Positions 48,821 to 62,600 of a stretch of 64,000 nt of DNA are shown in pieces (the first letter of the stretch is position 1; the number at the start of each line of letters is the position of its first letter). Source of the stretch: Solenopsis invicta (taxonomy: Eukaryota > Arthropoda > Insecta > Hymenoptera > Formicidae); NCBI RefSeq assembly GCF_016802725.1, contig NC_052673.1:9435037-9499036 (forward strand), written 5' to 3'. Position numbers and translations under genes: made by a program. Below the pieces are notes generated by a model. The model was not told the origin of the DNA, did no database searches, and worked only from the letters and a program-made list of their open reading frames with translations.

Positions 48821-49479
48821 CTATTAACAGTAATGTTAACTGGTGCCTTGATCAATTTTTTCCACATAATTCCAAAATTTGCTACTTAATAGCAAATATG
48901 TTAGCCCTGTTAAATATGTAAGCCAATAAACAAAACATACGATTTAATAAACTTAATGTTCGAACGAGATCATACCAATCTTTCAATCGAAACGGAAAGG
49001 ATCGCTCTAACAATTCAACTTAATTATTTATTCTGTATTTCAAACGTTTCCTCAATTTTCTTTTTAATTTAATGTAGCACATGCGCAAAATAAATAAATC
49101 GCTCGTTCTAGCTTTTACACATTTTTTCTCATTCAACATATAGTCACAGCATGTATGGTTACGTGGTAAATATGTATAGAACAGCGTAATTTCAGTTTAT
49201 AGATATTTTAAAATAAAAAACGAGGATTAAAAATAAAGAGTTTAAAAAAGATTTATGTCTTAAATTGATGAAAAAATGCTGTTATTCTTTTCAAATTTTT
49301 GAAATAGATTCAAACTTTGCTGTCTTCAAAGCTCTAATACTAAAGAATTAAAAATAACGGAAAATCTTTATTTGTGTCATATTAAAATACATTTCTTATA
49401 TATTTAACTAAATTACATTTCACATATAATATTTTTGACATAGAAAAAGAGAGAGAAAATACGTGACGTAAAAAATGTT

Positions 49480-49873
49480 ATATCCTAGCGGAAAAATTTT
49501 TACAAAATTCAACACAAGTTTGAGAAATGCTACAAAAATCTATATGAAAATACTAGAATTGTAAATTTTTGTAATTTTTTATACCTTCGTAGTGCGTGGT
49601 TTTTGCGATTTTTACGAATTTCTCGATAAAACTACGTCAAACTACAATGAACAATAACATTCTACACATTTCTAAGTAACCTATTATCAGCTGGTAGATA
49701 AAAATTTTGAACACAAAGTTCTACTAAAAATAGAAAGTAGAAATTTTTTCGTTGAAATATCTAATTAATTATTACAATCAAGAAAATTATTCCAATTTTA
49801 GCACTTTTTGTAGATTTTTAGAGCATTTTTTAAATTTGTGTTAAATTTTGTAGAAATTTTTCCGCTGGATATC
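49480..49873. mobile_element. Foldback element between sgg and LRRC58
   Basis: Arms of about 65-75 bp begin ATATCCTAGCGGAAAAATTT and end with AAATTTTTCCGCTGGATAT, sharing TACAAAATTCAACACAA and ATGCTACAAAAATCT blocks. The interior is AT-rich with no open frame. It may sit in the 3'UTR of either convergent gene. Confidence 0.7.
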
Positions 49874-50098
49874 TTTATGACTTTACATGTTCTAGTTTTC
49901 ATTCCTCTGCACATCTCAAAACTTATTAAAATATATTTACTTCCCTATTTAATTTTGCATCATCGATCAAACGCAGGTTTTAGAAAATGAGGAGTATCTC
50001 CTTTGAAATGTGAAAAATTGTAGAGAAATAATTTTCCTCACAATTTTCCCAAAATCGTCAATATATTCCATTTACAGAAATATGTCTTTAAAATCTTA

Positions 50099-53000
50099 TC
50101 AGCCAAGAAGAACCTTTCTGATCATGGCACCACTCACGAGCTCCTCGTTGCTGCCGCGTGGTTCGATGCACTTGCTGCTACATAAGTATTGCAACAACGG
50201 TAAGCGATACTTACCGCAGAAGTCGACAAACTTAATGTGCTCTATGCGATTATTAAAGTAAACACCTGCACAGAAAGAGGACGGTAAAGATTGGCTTTGA
50301 GATCAAGTCAAAAAGAACGCTTTGTTATTTCGCATTATTTAAAATGTATTGCTACATTTTTCAAAAAACATTAATGCGTTGCAGAAAATGTATCGCAATC
50401 AAGCCTTTTTTTTATTTAATTTATCTTTTCGACAATGCTTGATTACGATTAATTGAGTTTTTTTCATGCGTAATTCTTTCAAGTAACACTTTATCTAATC
50501 ATTTGTTACACAGATCTGCGAGGTTTTATTGATTAAAAATTATAAACAATTTCTTGCATAATTTTGTATGCCAAATATAAATCTGGCCACAGAAATTGCC
50601 TATTGCGTCAGGTCTTTGAAGTAAATAGGGTAAAATGGCTTCAAAATAACAATTTTAGCTATATTCATAAAAACATTATGAGAAAACAAATTACTTTCAT
50701 TATTTTAACCGACGGCCTCATATAGTACTATCCCTTCCTCTTCAAAAGAAAATTTTTGTTTGCCAACGATTTTTTTTTCGTCGAAATATACCAGTCAGAA
50801 ATTATGAACTTTTGGAAAGATAGGAGTGTAGAATACATAGTATACGTATATACATATATTTACATACGTATACGTATACGTATACATACACGCACATCTT
50901 TTTGTAAGTTTAAAGTCAAAGTCAAAGCCTATTTTTATTTTTCAAGTTGTTAAGTTGCTTATATTCTAGTGAATTAAAAAAAAAATAAAAATTTAATTTA
51001 AATGATCTAAAATTTAAATTTAGGGGTTTATCATATTGCATCCGCCAATTTGAATTTCGTAAATCTAACAGATTTAAAATCAGCGACTTTCAAAATTCTT
51101 TCAAATACATTCAGTTTTTTTTGTGTTAATGGTCTCGGTTCCTTCAGTCTGTTAAAGGGCAGTATGCCTATGCTTTCAAAAACTGTATGAATATAGCTAA
51201 AGTAATAATTTTTAAGTTGTTTTATTTTAAAACCATGACGTGATAGGCAATTTCTGCAGCCAGATTCGTGTTCAAAATTACGTAAAAAACTATTTATAAA
51301 TTTTAAACAACTTTTAATATCCTTAATTTCGCAGACCCGTGTTACAATTATCGAATATAGTTACAATTTTTGATTCGATTTTAGTGTCGATACCCGTTGA
51401 CCCGTCTTGCCGCTTGCTTAACAAACGAGAAAAACAAGAGGATAATGAATGTCAACATAAAAGTCGATTCAAAAGTCGCAATTAAAACTAACTAATAACT
51501 TATATGTGGAATATAAGTATTATTAATCGAAGCACTGACCTTTGCATTGAGGATTGACGCAATGGTGGGCACTATTGAGGTATTGTACTAAATTGTGCGG
51601 TATACTTTCATTATCGTAGCGAATATCGCTGTTCTTGATAACACGCGCTGCTACCTCCAGCAACGATGGCGGATTGTGTGTCATATCGGAAACGAATCTC
51701 ACCACTAATGGATTATCTCGTAAAGACAACTGAAAAATGAACGAGGGATATTCCGTAGGCAAAAATTGTTCCATATTTCAAATTATACCAAAATTATTTA
51801 TAATTGTGTTAAACTCACGCAGAGTTTGCATATCTCGCTTAATATTTGTAACTAAATAGCTCAAAGGGTGCAGTAAAAATATCATGCTTGTGAATATAAT
51901 TGTGATTATATTAGACGAATTATCCTTGTTTTACAATAAAAAAATATTCATATTTCATATATCCAATTTTCTTAAGCATAATAATTTTGAAAAGAATTAT
52001 ATTAAATCAGAATTTAATTAGTCGAAATTTTTTTAAATTAAATTATTCTAAATAATAAAATAATTATAATACAAATCACCAAATAAATTTAATATTGTAT
52101 TTGTAAATTAAATTTATATGAAATAACAAAGAAATGTTTGTACATTTATATGAGGAAAATGTATTTTTCTTTTTCATAATTTTTTCTTTTATTCTAAATA
52201 AATTTTGAACTAGAACAATGGATTAATCAATTGAAATTTATATATTTTAAAAGTAATAATTAGAAGTTAAAAATTAACTCATTTAAAATTTACAAAATTA
52301 AGTTGAAAATTATTAACGCTTCAATTTTATTATTTAATATTTAACTTATTTACAAGTTACTGATCCAACGCGTTATCAATCTTGTATATTTATATAAAAT
52401 ATGTATGGTAATTAAATTATTTAAGACCAACCTCTGTAAGGCACTTTAATGTTATTATTTCAGTAGGCAACGTCCGTAGTCTATTCTTATGAAGCGATAG
52501 GGTTTTCAGATTCGTCAAATTCGCTATTGAGCTTGGCAGACTCTCCAGCATGTTATCACAAAGTACGAGAGCCTGTAGAGCTTTCAATTCACCAAGGGTG
52601 GACGGTACTTCTGTCAATCTGTTGTCACCCATCGACAAAACTCGCAAGCTTTGACAAACCACACATAATATTTGTTAATAATGGTTTTGATAAAAACGAC
52701 TTTTAAAATTTTTGATTTTTTATATATAAAACAATGCGCGCGTGTATAATCTATTTTATTCGTATACAATTATCTACATGAATAATATAAAATTGTTACA
52801 CAATTTCATTTTTATTATACATTTTCACCCTAGCAAATATATGTATGTATAGTTTCGGATTCTAAGATCACACAAAAGTTAAAATAATGGGCAATATGAT
52901 AAACGATACAGTTTAGGGTTTGAAATAAAGCACAAACAACAAATAAAATTAATCCTATAACTGAAGTTTCAAATAAAGTAACTTAAGAAGAAAACAAGAA

Positions 53001-53780
53001 TAGAAAAAAAGTTCAATTCTTTTATTCACACTCCTTGTACACAGAAAATTAAATTATACAACGTAATGAATAATTGGAAATCTCGGTAATCACAATTATA
53101 AATTTTTAATCCTCAATTAATAATAGCGACTTTTTTATTTAAAATTCTTTACAATTAAAATGTTTAATTGTAGTTTTTTTCTTTTTTCATATTTATGTTT
53201 TTAATTGCCGAATATCAATTCGTTAATAATCAAATTAACAAATTTGCTTTTGTCTAGTCATTATTAAAGTTTTCTAATTATTATTAAAATTTATTGGAAT
53301 GTGCAATTACCTTTGTAGCTTCCAAATATCCTTGGTAATCTCGTTGATATGATTACCACCCAGATAAAGGTATCTTAAGCCAGGTAAGTCGAGAATTTGT
53401 TCAGGAAATTCCGTGAAACTGTTGCCACTTAAATTGAGTTCCCTCAAATTAGCGAGATTTTCAAAATCTTTTGCCAATCCGTCATTGGTTAGATTGTTGT
53501 GTTTCGCAATCAAGCAGGTCAAAGGACAATGTATCCAAAAATCTGGTAATCTGATGAGGCCACAGTTTGAAATATCGAGAGAATTCAGATTGTTGAATCT
53601 ATTGATACTGGCGGGAAGAGTCATGAGCGAATTGTGGCTTAACAACAAGGTGTCCACTTGTTCTGGGTGTTTGGTATTGAGAAATTTTTTATCTAACACT
53701 TCATTGTCCAGTAATTGATGGGACAGGTTCCATCTTATGACGGAATCCGAGTCGCTGGAATCCGATGTGTAATTCTCCAT
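50099..53780 (-). CDS. LRRC58: Leucine-rich repeat-containing protein 58 homologue
   Basis: Four coding exons on the minus strand: 53780-53311, 52648-52432, 51729-51540, 50265-50099, giving 347 residues (the human protein is about 370). Junction phases agree (2, 0, 1); the second donor is a weaker GAG|GTTGGT. Nine LRRs of the LxxLxLxxNxLxxLP type span about residues 40-240. Then comes LSLRDNPLVVRF, a signature shared with human LRRC58. The tail has conserved KFVDFCGKYRLPL and ends in RKVLLG, like the human protein's KVLLG end. Cysteines 286, 291, 309, 321 and 325 could bind a metal (inference). The N-terminus is Ser/Asp-rich, like an unstructured lead-in. I recall human LRRC58 being reported as a ubiquitin-ligase substrate receptor for cysteine dioxygenase; nothing in this sequence proves that here. 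An in-frame TAA precedes the ATG in unspliced DNA. Confidence 0.93.
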
Positions 53781-56319
53781 AGCTAAGCTTTAACATACAA
53801 TTATTTATTCATATATTTACCGTTAAATTTACTTATTATTACATAGCGTTTGTATAAGAAAAAGTGTAAATGTATAAAAATTAACACAATATTTAAAATG
53901 CGGCTCATTATTATAATGACAAAATAAATTAAAAATAATATAAAGGCCTGAAAAATTATAGATGTTATAATAGTTGAATCTTTATCTGTATATTACAAAT
54001 TACTATAAAGTGCAATAAAAAAATTGTGATATCAGTTTCGAACCACAGTCTTTTTTAGCCGTATTTTAGCGTTGAACTAGATAATTAAATTAGTAAATTT
54101 AGAATCAATATTTAAAACCAAACATAATTATATAAAATTATGTCGCGAAGTTCAATGATATAAAGCGATAACGCGTACGTCGGCTAAACAATAATGAAAA
54201 TAGAATCAAACGATGAAATACGATATGATATAAGACTCATGATTAATTAAAATAATGAATGTGTAGTAAATGATCCGTAAAGTCTTTCAATTAATAGCTG
54301 TCGTACATTGTGAATGCGAGATCAATAATGTGCAAGTTTTTGCAAAATAATATAAAGCGTAAGAATTCTAATAATAAACAATAAGTTTGATTAATCAAAG
54401 TCTACGATATCCATAGATAAAAGAATTTAACTTACAAGAAATATCAGAAATTGCGAGATGGAAAGTAATTGTTAGACAATTTGTGGAGACGAATCAATTC
54501 TGCTTAAAGTCAACCTTATTTGTATCTGACTGAACAATAGGTAGAATATATGAAGCATCATTCGAGTCGAATTATTATAATATGTATATAAACAAAACAT
54601 GACAATAATCTGTTACATTCAAAATTGTTATGAGAGATTCTGTTAAGTACGTTGGAATAACAGTCGTCCAAAAGCTCTATATCATTGTTCAAATTAATAT
54701 GCCACTTTTAGATTTTATATGTATTATCTCGAAGATTAGTCTCTTATAATTAAGTTCAGAATCAAGGATTTTTATATTGTTCCACTTGAAGTCAAGATTG
54801 AATTGTAAAATGTGATTAATAATATTTGAACTCATCCTAATTTATGTTTCTTTTATATTTCAAAACTCTAATCTTTAGTTTTCTTTTTGTTTTGGCCAAC
54901 ATACGATGTTTCATAATCTACACCGATTTTTATATATTACATGACTGTTCAATTCGGATCTTTACTTTTATATCTTCTATTAATTCCGTTAAATTATTTA
55001 AATATCTGTAGCTTGTTAAACATTCATCTTTATTAATATTTCAACAGAAGCTGTTATTCCTTAAATATTCTTTATGTAAGGAAATGTATTAAAGCTTCCT
55101 TTCTATACTAAAAATTTATTCTTAGCCTGATCTTTGTCTGTGACCAACTTTTTATTTTTTTTTCTTGTTCTGTTAAAAACATGAACCAATGGACAATTAT
55201 TATGCAACACAATAATTTTCACGAATTCTAAATTCTTTCGATAGAATTTGTAACAATAAAATGACTCTAATTCTTTAATATATATGTGTAATTTATAGTT
55301 TCATATAACATATATATTTATGATATTTCATATTTATATAATATTTTTAATATATTTTTATTTTATTTACTTTTATATAATCTTCATAGCAAGCAGTGTT
55401 AATTTATTAATTTAATGTTACTTGTCTCATTGCGTTTCTTATCCGTTTTTCCGAGAAAAGAGGAAAAAGTTGATATAGTGAAAAAATGATAATTTTGTAT
55501 AAAACCGCACTGTCATTATCGTAATCGCGCATGCACGACAGAGAAGAGACAAAATGTAAATAGTGAATGTGTATTTTTCGTCATGTGCATGACACATGAT
55601 GTGGATTTGCGCATGTTATCAGGCGACGTATATCAAGTCAATTATAAAAAATCGAAGAATTCAAAAAAGATTACTGATTAAAAGCGGCCAAATAATCAAA
55701 TTATTATCATCGGGAAATAATTTCTAGTCCTAAAAGTATGTTATAATTAAAAAAGTACAATGAAGTATTCTTCATTTGATGCCCTTTCAATAATATTATT
55801 AAATTAATTGCTATCCACAGGCACGCACATGCTCATCGTACATATGCATTTGGTGCACGTAAATTAATTATCAGAAATCGATAAGATTCTGAGAAAACCA
55901 ATGCGGCAAATCGTGCTGTTATTGGCTATAAATGGTTTTTGTTGTGAAACCGTTCTTAAGTGTGTCGTAAAAAATAATGTACGAGGTGTTACAATACCAT
56001 CAAATGTATTTTTAGTAATGAAAAATACAAAATTCTCGACAGCGCTGCAATTATAATCAATATTGATAGAAAAATTGTTTGACATAATTATTTTTTGTAA
56101 GTAGTTATGAAAAACGAATAATTTACAGACAGCAAATATAATTTACATTCGATCGATCGTTATATCAGTTTATTGAATAAAATTGACTTTTTTTTACAAA
56201 ATAAATTACGAAATGTAAAATAAAAAAATTCTTACTTTGCGTTGTGTATTGAAATAAATTTTTAATATTAGAAATTAAAACAATGGAAGTAAAATGATTA
56301 AAAGCGAACTAGCGAAAGT

Positions 56320-56700
56320 TTGAAATCCGCGCGTTACTACTACGCGAATTAGCAGCGCGATTCGCACGTGACGTCACAGCGTGAACTGTCTCACGGTGGC
56401 TGCATGGAGCACCACACTTACTTATTATTTGTTTTAGCTCCGCGAGGAAGACAATGGCGTTGGCAAATTTGGCAGCCACCCGTTGGCACTTCCCGAAAAC
56501 ACGATGCGTAGCGTGAATGCGTAAATCTCGAACGAGCGGCGCGAATGGAACGATGAACACGCGGAGATCGGCGGCGCACGAATCGCGACCGCACGAGATC
56601 TGCGCTTTATCAGACACGGTCGTCTCTTTATCCATCGCCTATCATCGTCGTGTCGCTCGAGCCGTTCTCCCCGCCAGGCGTTGTTGCAGCCAATCCTAAA
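56320..56700. promoter_or_regulatory. GC-rich island between LRRC58 and PRORP
   Basis: About 380 bp of CG-rich sequence in AT-rich DNA. On the minus strand it has an ATTGG box near 56690 and a strong donor AA|GTAAGT with the exon edge at 56422. It may therefore be a promoter plus first exon for LRRC58, or a bidirectional promoter shared with PRORP. Open frames exist on both strands but no domain is visible. Confidence 0.4.
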
Positions 56701-58420
56701 TATATCATTGTTAAGGCTTACCCAGATAGATTTGCGTGTACAGTCGCATAAAACGTATGCATGTACATATAGAAAAATGAATCAATTTGAATTTAATGAT
56801 CACTTCTACAAATGCACTATACTTATACAGTATATATATTTCTGATAATTTATCAATTTGCATTGCGATTTTGCGTGCAAAGATGCATTGCGTATTTTAC
56901 AGGTGTCATTAATAAGGAGTTACATAGACCTTTTCAACGTTAAAAAATTATTCACTCCAGCGCTGCAATACGTTAGATGCTGTTGAGAATTAATGTCCTA
57001 GCTCCCAAAAATTGCTGTCAGTTTTGCACTCTTTTTGCATTTAGCATTTATAATGCGTCTCTTTAAACGAACTTTGACTGCGCTTCAAGTGCTATATAAA
57101 ATTATATTTAACCATGTGCTGGTTATACGCGTTTGTAAAATGCTTTTTTAAATGGATGAATTAGCACTACTTTTTAAGCTCTGCGCTGTGCTACGTGTAG
57201 GGTAATGGAATTTTCAAGAATTTTTTGAAAAGAATAATAAATTTTGATATTTGTAAAAAGGACATGTTTTATTGATTATTAATGTGTAAAAAAAATTTTT
57301 TAACTGTTTTGACTTATTTAAATTGACTTTTATTGAGGCTGCTCTTGGGCCCTCCAATCTTAACGCTCTAAAATTCTGTAAAACAAATATAAGAAAAATA
57401 ATTACGAGCCTCTAGATAATGAATGTATGAAGACCTGACAGACTGGACTTCAAACTTTTGTAAGAATCGAAAAGTGACAAAAAAAAGATTCTGTCAACAA
57501 ATTTTCGAACTTTAAATTTTTATAAAAATTGTTAGAACAAAAATTTTTTTTAATGATTCTAGAAATCATAAAGAATTGGAATAAAAAGTTGTTTTATTAA
57601 AATTTGACAATTGTTAAAGTTATCGCTTTAAAACTTTTTAAAAACATGCTTTCGAGAAAAACTCATTTAAAATTTGACAAACAAAATTTATGTAAATAAT
57701 TATGTTTTTGAGTAACTTTTCACTTTTTTCCCATACTCTAGACATTATAAAAAATAACCTAAAATTAAAAATATTTAACTTGTTTTTAAAGCTGAGAAGA
57801 TACCTCAAATTAAATGACACACACACAATATTTCAATATTTAAAAAGTTAATCAAAATTTTATTGTTTGAAAATAAAAAGATAAATGTTTTACGAAATAA
57901 TTTATAAAGAAATGATGTATCCAAATAAAATTTTGTTTATTGTGCGTAAAATCATTTTATTTTATTTAAAAAGTTTAAAAAATTTTAAATTAGAAAAACA
58001 AATTATAAGAATAAATGTAAAAGATTTTAAAAATAATAACTTATCTGGTTATCTATTCTATATAAAAGTAATTCTCTTTCATATTTAACATCCAAAACTT
58101 ATTTCACATTATTTTTTACAATTTCATTTAAACTTATTTTAACATTTATAATCATGATAATTTATTTTTGCATTATTACAATCTGATTTACAATATATTA
58201 TTATATCGAATAAAATTTTAGAGAGAATATTTTGGAATGTAGCTCAATATGTGATACACATTATAAGTCCTCTGACTCGATTTGTCGATGCATCGGATCA
58301 TGTCATGGCAAAACATACATACGCGATACATTCTGCGCGCGTTTTTATTTTCAAGCTGATTGGTAATTAAATTACAAGAGGGATGAAAAATTTGAAGTAT
58401 GATTTGCTTTGATCAGAGAG

Positions 58421-58550
58421 TATAGGCAAGTTTTTAAGTTCATCGATTGATTAATTGCATTATGCACAAAGGCAGTTTTTGCAGAACAAAGTTGCATTTT
58501 GAGCGCAGAATGCACTTGATCAATCGATAAATTAAAAAACTCACCTTATC
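58421..58550. mobile_element. Short foldback element, ~130 bp
   Basis: GGCAAGTTTTTAAGTTCATC on the left pairs with the right arm CGATAAATTAAAAAACTCACC, and ATTGATTAATTGCATT with AATGCACTTGATCAAT. The small interior is richer in G and C. A MITE-like hairpin. Confidence 0.65.
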
Positions 58551-59621
58551 CATAAAGAGTTATTAATATAGAGTGTAATAAAGAGTTAATAATTGCGTGC
58601 AGATATACCGCAAATTAAATAATTATTAACACATATAAATATAAATATAAATTTGTAGTTCAATGTATGCATTGTACATACATGTTTTATACACATAGAG
58701 GCGCTAGTAAACGGATTTCACCTAAGATATGTAGGTGTATCAGTTAAATCGACTCTTAGATTCCGCTTCAATAAAATTAAAAAAAGTTAAAGTCAAGAAG
58801 CGATAATGGGAAGAATAAGATAATAGTGATGCACTTTACCTCATGATCCAGACTTATTGTGAGTTTCCATCATGACAAAAATAAATAACTGCACGATATT
58901 GAGCTCAATGTGTACCATGTGTACGATGCATGATGCTCCGTAGAGGTTAGAAAACGTGAGCTCTTACGAAAATTCTGATGAAAAAGGAATACGAAAAAAG
59001 AAAAAAAATAAGAAAAAGTTCTTGATATTGACTTACATAAACACAAATATTATAATTTATTGTATCTGTGACTAGTGTGACTACATTGTGAAGCTTTTCT
59101 ACAATTAATACATTCTATGTGGTAAAATTGCTAATAATATCTTAATAATATGATTGAAATAGATTGCATTATTTGAGATAAAATGGATTGTTTAATAAAA
59201 TAAAGTTATTCGAAAAATGTGTTAACATTCTTATATATTACGTGTTAAATTAAAAAGCAAAAACCTTTAAATAAAAATATACAAACATATCATTTTGTTG
59301 TACTTGTTGTATTTATTGAGTATTAATTAATGTATGTGCATAAATAATTTATGAGGAATGTTAAAAGAAATTATACTTATTAAGATTTAATTATATTAAT
59401 AATGATAATATTTATAGGACATCTTAGATTTTTAGAAAATAATTATTTTATTATTTTCATAATTTTGTTGTTGCACAATATTTAATATTTTAATTTATTT
59501 TTAAAATATTTTTTTATAATATATATATATTTATATATATAAATTTAGATGAAATTAACTTTATTTCATATTATGAAATAATTTTAATAATAGATAAATT
59601 TAATTTTTAGGTGTGAATTAA

Positions 59622-62600
59622 ATGACGCTGTTTTATAAACTATATCAACCATTATGGTTCCAGTCTTACAAGTTTTACAGGAAAACACATGTTTTATCAA
59701 AACATATCTATAATACTAAGAGAATTATTTCTTTGAATAACTTTATCACAGAAAATGCAGATATATATGAGCAAATAACAGAGAATTTATCAACTACACA
59801 ATGGAAAGACATGCGAGAAAAAGTTCTTCAAAAAAATCAACAAATTACACCAGCCATTGTAGATTCTACAATCATGGATATGTGTTTTAAAAAGTGCTAC
59901 GTGGATAGTGCTATTGAGTATTTCAAATTTTTGAAGGAAAATAATTATCCCCTGAATACGGCAATAATAGGAAAATATCTCAAATTCTTTGTTTACAAAC
60001 AAGATTCCTTGACTGATGCAGATAAAACAGAAATTATAGAAACTTATAATGCTTTGAGACAAAAGCATCCATATTTGGATTATTTTACAGCTGAACAATG
60101 CATAATGAGCTTATGTTTAACGGATGAATGGGAGAAAACGCACGAAATAATAGAAATGGTGAAGATCACTTCCAACCCAGGCACTACTATGTATTCTGCA
60201 TTAGCTAGTGCAGCATTTAAAAATGGAAAACCGGACATTGCTTGGAAAGCATTGGAAGACATAATACTGTGCAAATTAATTCCACAAAATAATGTATACG
60301 CATCACATCTACAGTATTGCCAGTTGGAGGATATGAAAACTTTTAATAATAGAATGGAAGATATATTTAATTTCTGGGCTAAATATAATATAATACCTTA
60401 TAATAAAGTTATAAATGCATATGCTGATGCAGCTAGCAAATATGGCTGGTCCACACAACTCGTAACAATCTCCAGAGAAACGTAATTGTTTTTTTTATTA
60501 TTTAGTTTAGTTAAGTTTATTTTAGATGATAGTTAAAGCGATTTAATAATTAAAAATGAAATTTTTTGAGTTAATAGTAATAACATTAATAAAAGTATTA
60601 TAGCTACTATAATAAAAGTAGCTATTATGTAACTACATTTTTCAAAAGTGATGTTTAAGAATTTAATAATTAAATCAAAAGTAATGTTTAAGAATTTAAT
60701 AATTAAATCAAGGTTTTAAAATAAATAGATTTGTATTTTTATAGAATGAAGTTAGTATTTTAAGTTAGCATATAAAATTTTAATAGTAGCACATTTATCC
60801 TGTTTAGGGGAAATTGTAAACATTGTGGTTATTCCTTGTCCAAAATAACGTTTACCGAAAAGGAATTTCAGGAACTGGCAAAATCTATAATGGACAGGGT
60901 GATTATAGGATCGGACGTCTATCGTAAGACCAATCCACAAGAGTTGTTGAAGTTCCAGAGATTCATTGAGAATACTAAACCTTATGACATAGTAATGGAT
61001 GGTCTTAATCTAACTTATATGCAGAACAAAACTGGACCTACGTTATACTGGGTAATACATACATATATATTGTTAAATAAAATATACATTGAAATGAAAT
61101 ATATAAGTATACATTGTTTTATAAGTTTATATATTATAAGAATATGTCCATCGATTGTAAAGCGTTTTACTATTATTTTTCTATTATTACTTAATATATT
61201 AACTATTAAATATTATTGTGCGTTTTATATTACAGCTAATTAATGTAGTAGATTATTTCAACAAACAGAAGAAAAAAATACTTGTATTGACGCGGAAACA
61301 TCAGAAGAAGTTATTTTCTTTTAAACAAATAGAGCGGCGTGCACATGTCTTCTTACTAGATGATTTGTAAGTATTGCAGAATGCATACTAGTATCCAAAG
61401 GGGATATTACTTTTAAAAAGTAACGCGTTACCGTTATTCTTATTTTTTGTAAAAAAAATAATTCGTTATTGTTACTCGTTACTGATTTAAAAAAAAAAAT
61501 AATTCATTATCCGTTACTTGAATAGAATCATTCATTACTTTTTTTATAAAGCTATAGTAAGTCATTAGATCTTAAAATTACATTATTTTATAATCAATGT
61601 TAAATGTAGTAATATTAAAACTTAAATCTCCTTGCAATTCTGCAGAGGGCAAGCTTATATTAAACTTATCTAATAATTTCGTTACTTTTTTATTTTTTAA
61701 TATACTCATTTTTACAAGTATTTTAATTAAATATTTAAACTTAAATTAAATTTAACATCTTTTAAAACATTAATGTTATTATTAAGAATGCATTCTAGTA
61801 ATCAGTGTTAGTATTGAAAATTTGTAGCAATGTATATATGTAATGTAAATTATTTAATATTGACAATGGAATGCAGTCCAAGATATAAAAATTATAAAGT
61901 ATTAGAATATTTTTATTTAATCATGGTTATATGATCTATTAAATAGGTATAAAAATAATAGAAAACTAAAGTAATGATAAAAGTAATGATTAAATGTTAT
62001 CGTTACCATAAAAATATAACGATATTACCGTTACAAACAGCAAAAGTGATGATTGCTACTGAAAAAAGTAACAAAAACAATAACGGTGTTACAATGCATT
62101 ATTTCCCAATTTTCCTAATATCTATAGCAGATTCTATTGAATTTTTAAAGCTGTAATCAGACTAAAGATTGGATAGGAATTTAACCAATCCGAAAAAAGA
62201 AAATCTTAAATTTAGTTAACTTTATTAATTTAATTATCAAAGTTAATTAAAATCTTTGGTTATTCCAATTCAATTGCAATCTCAATTTCTAGTCTGATTA
62301 TGACTTCAGATAACACATAGGCATAAGATTACTTTATAATTATATTTATAATAATAAAAGTATATAATATAATTATAAAATAATTACAATGATATATTAA
62401 GTACAGTTTTATATATATAAAATTTTAGATCTGCTGATGATCCATACATACTATATGCAACCATGGCAAGCGGAATGAATGCAATGTTTATCTCGTTGGA
62501 CTTGATGAGGCAGCATAAGCATTCCTTGCAAAATGAACATTTACGACAAACATTTAAGAAATGGCAATATTCGCATCAGTACTTCCTAAAGAAAAGTAAA

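Larger units (their letters stand above)
47797..50098. other. Convergent intergenic region between sgg and LRRC58
   Basis: Contains the probable 3'UTR of the distal sgg exon up to about the AATAAA at 48815, microsatellites, a GT/GC alternating tract (48201-48260) and a foldback element (49480-49873). The LRRC58 3'UTR must lie somewhere between 50098 and the foldback element or beyond, reading leftwards. Confidence 0.55.
53781..59621. other. Divergent intergenic region between LRRC58 and PRORP
   Basis: Holds the 5' ends of both genes. For LRRC58, a donor-like TTCTT|GTAAGT on the minus strand (near 54437) and an initiator-like TTCAGTC near 54530 are candidates for a noncoding first exon. A GC-rich island lies at 56320-56700. 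For PRORP, a TTTTTAG acceptor ends at 59610, just before the ATG, which suggests a 5'UTR intron. A foldback element is at 58421-58550. The rest is AT-rich without recognised content. Confidence 0.5.

Noticed and set aside
53413..53718. 101-codon plus-strand frame
   Set aside because: Antisense shadow of LRRC58 exon 1.
56517..56699. 60-codon plus-strand frame in the GC-rich island, starting MRKSRTSGANG
   Set aside because: Arginine/serine-rich product of a CG-rich promoter-like region, with no recognised family and no support for a separate small gene.
57885..58088. 67-codon Lys/Ile/Phe/Tyr-rich frame
   Set aside because: The composition is what random AT-rich DNA gives. No domain.
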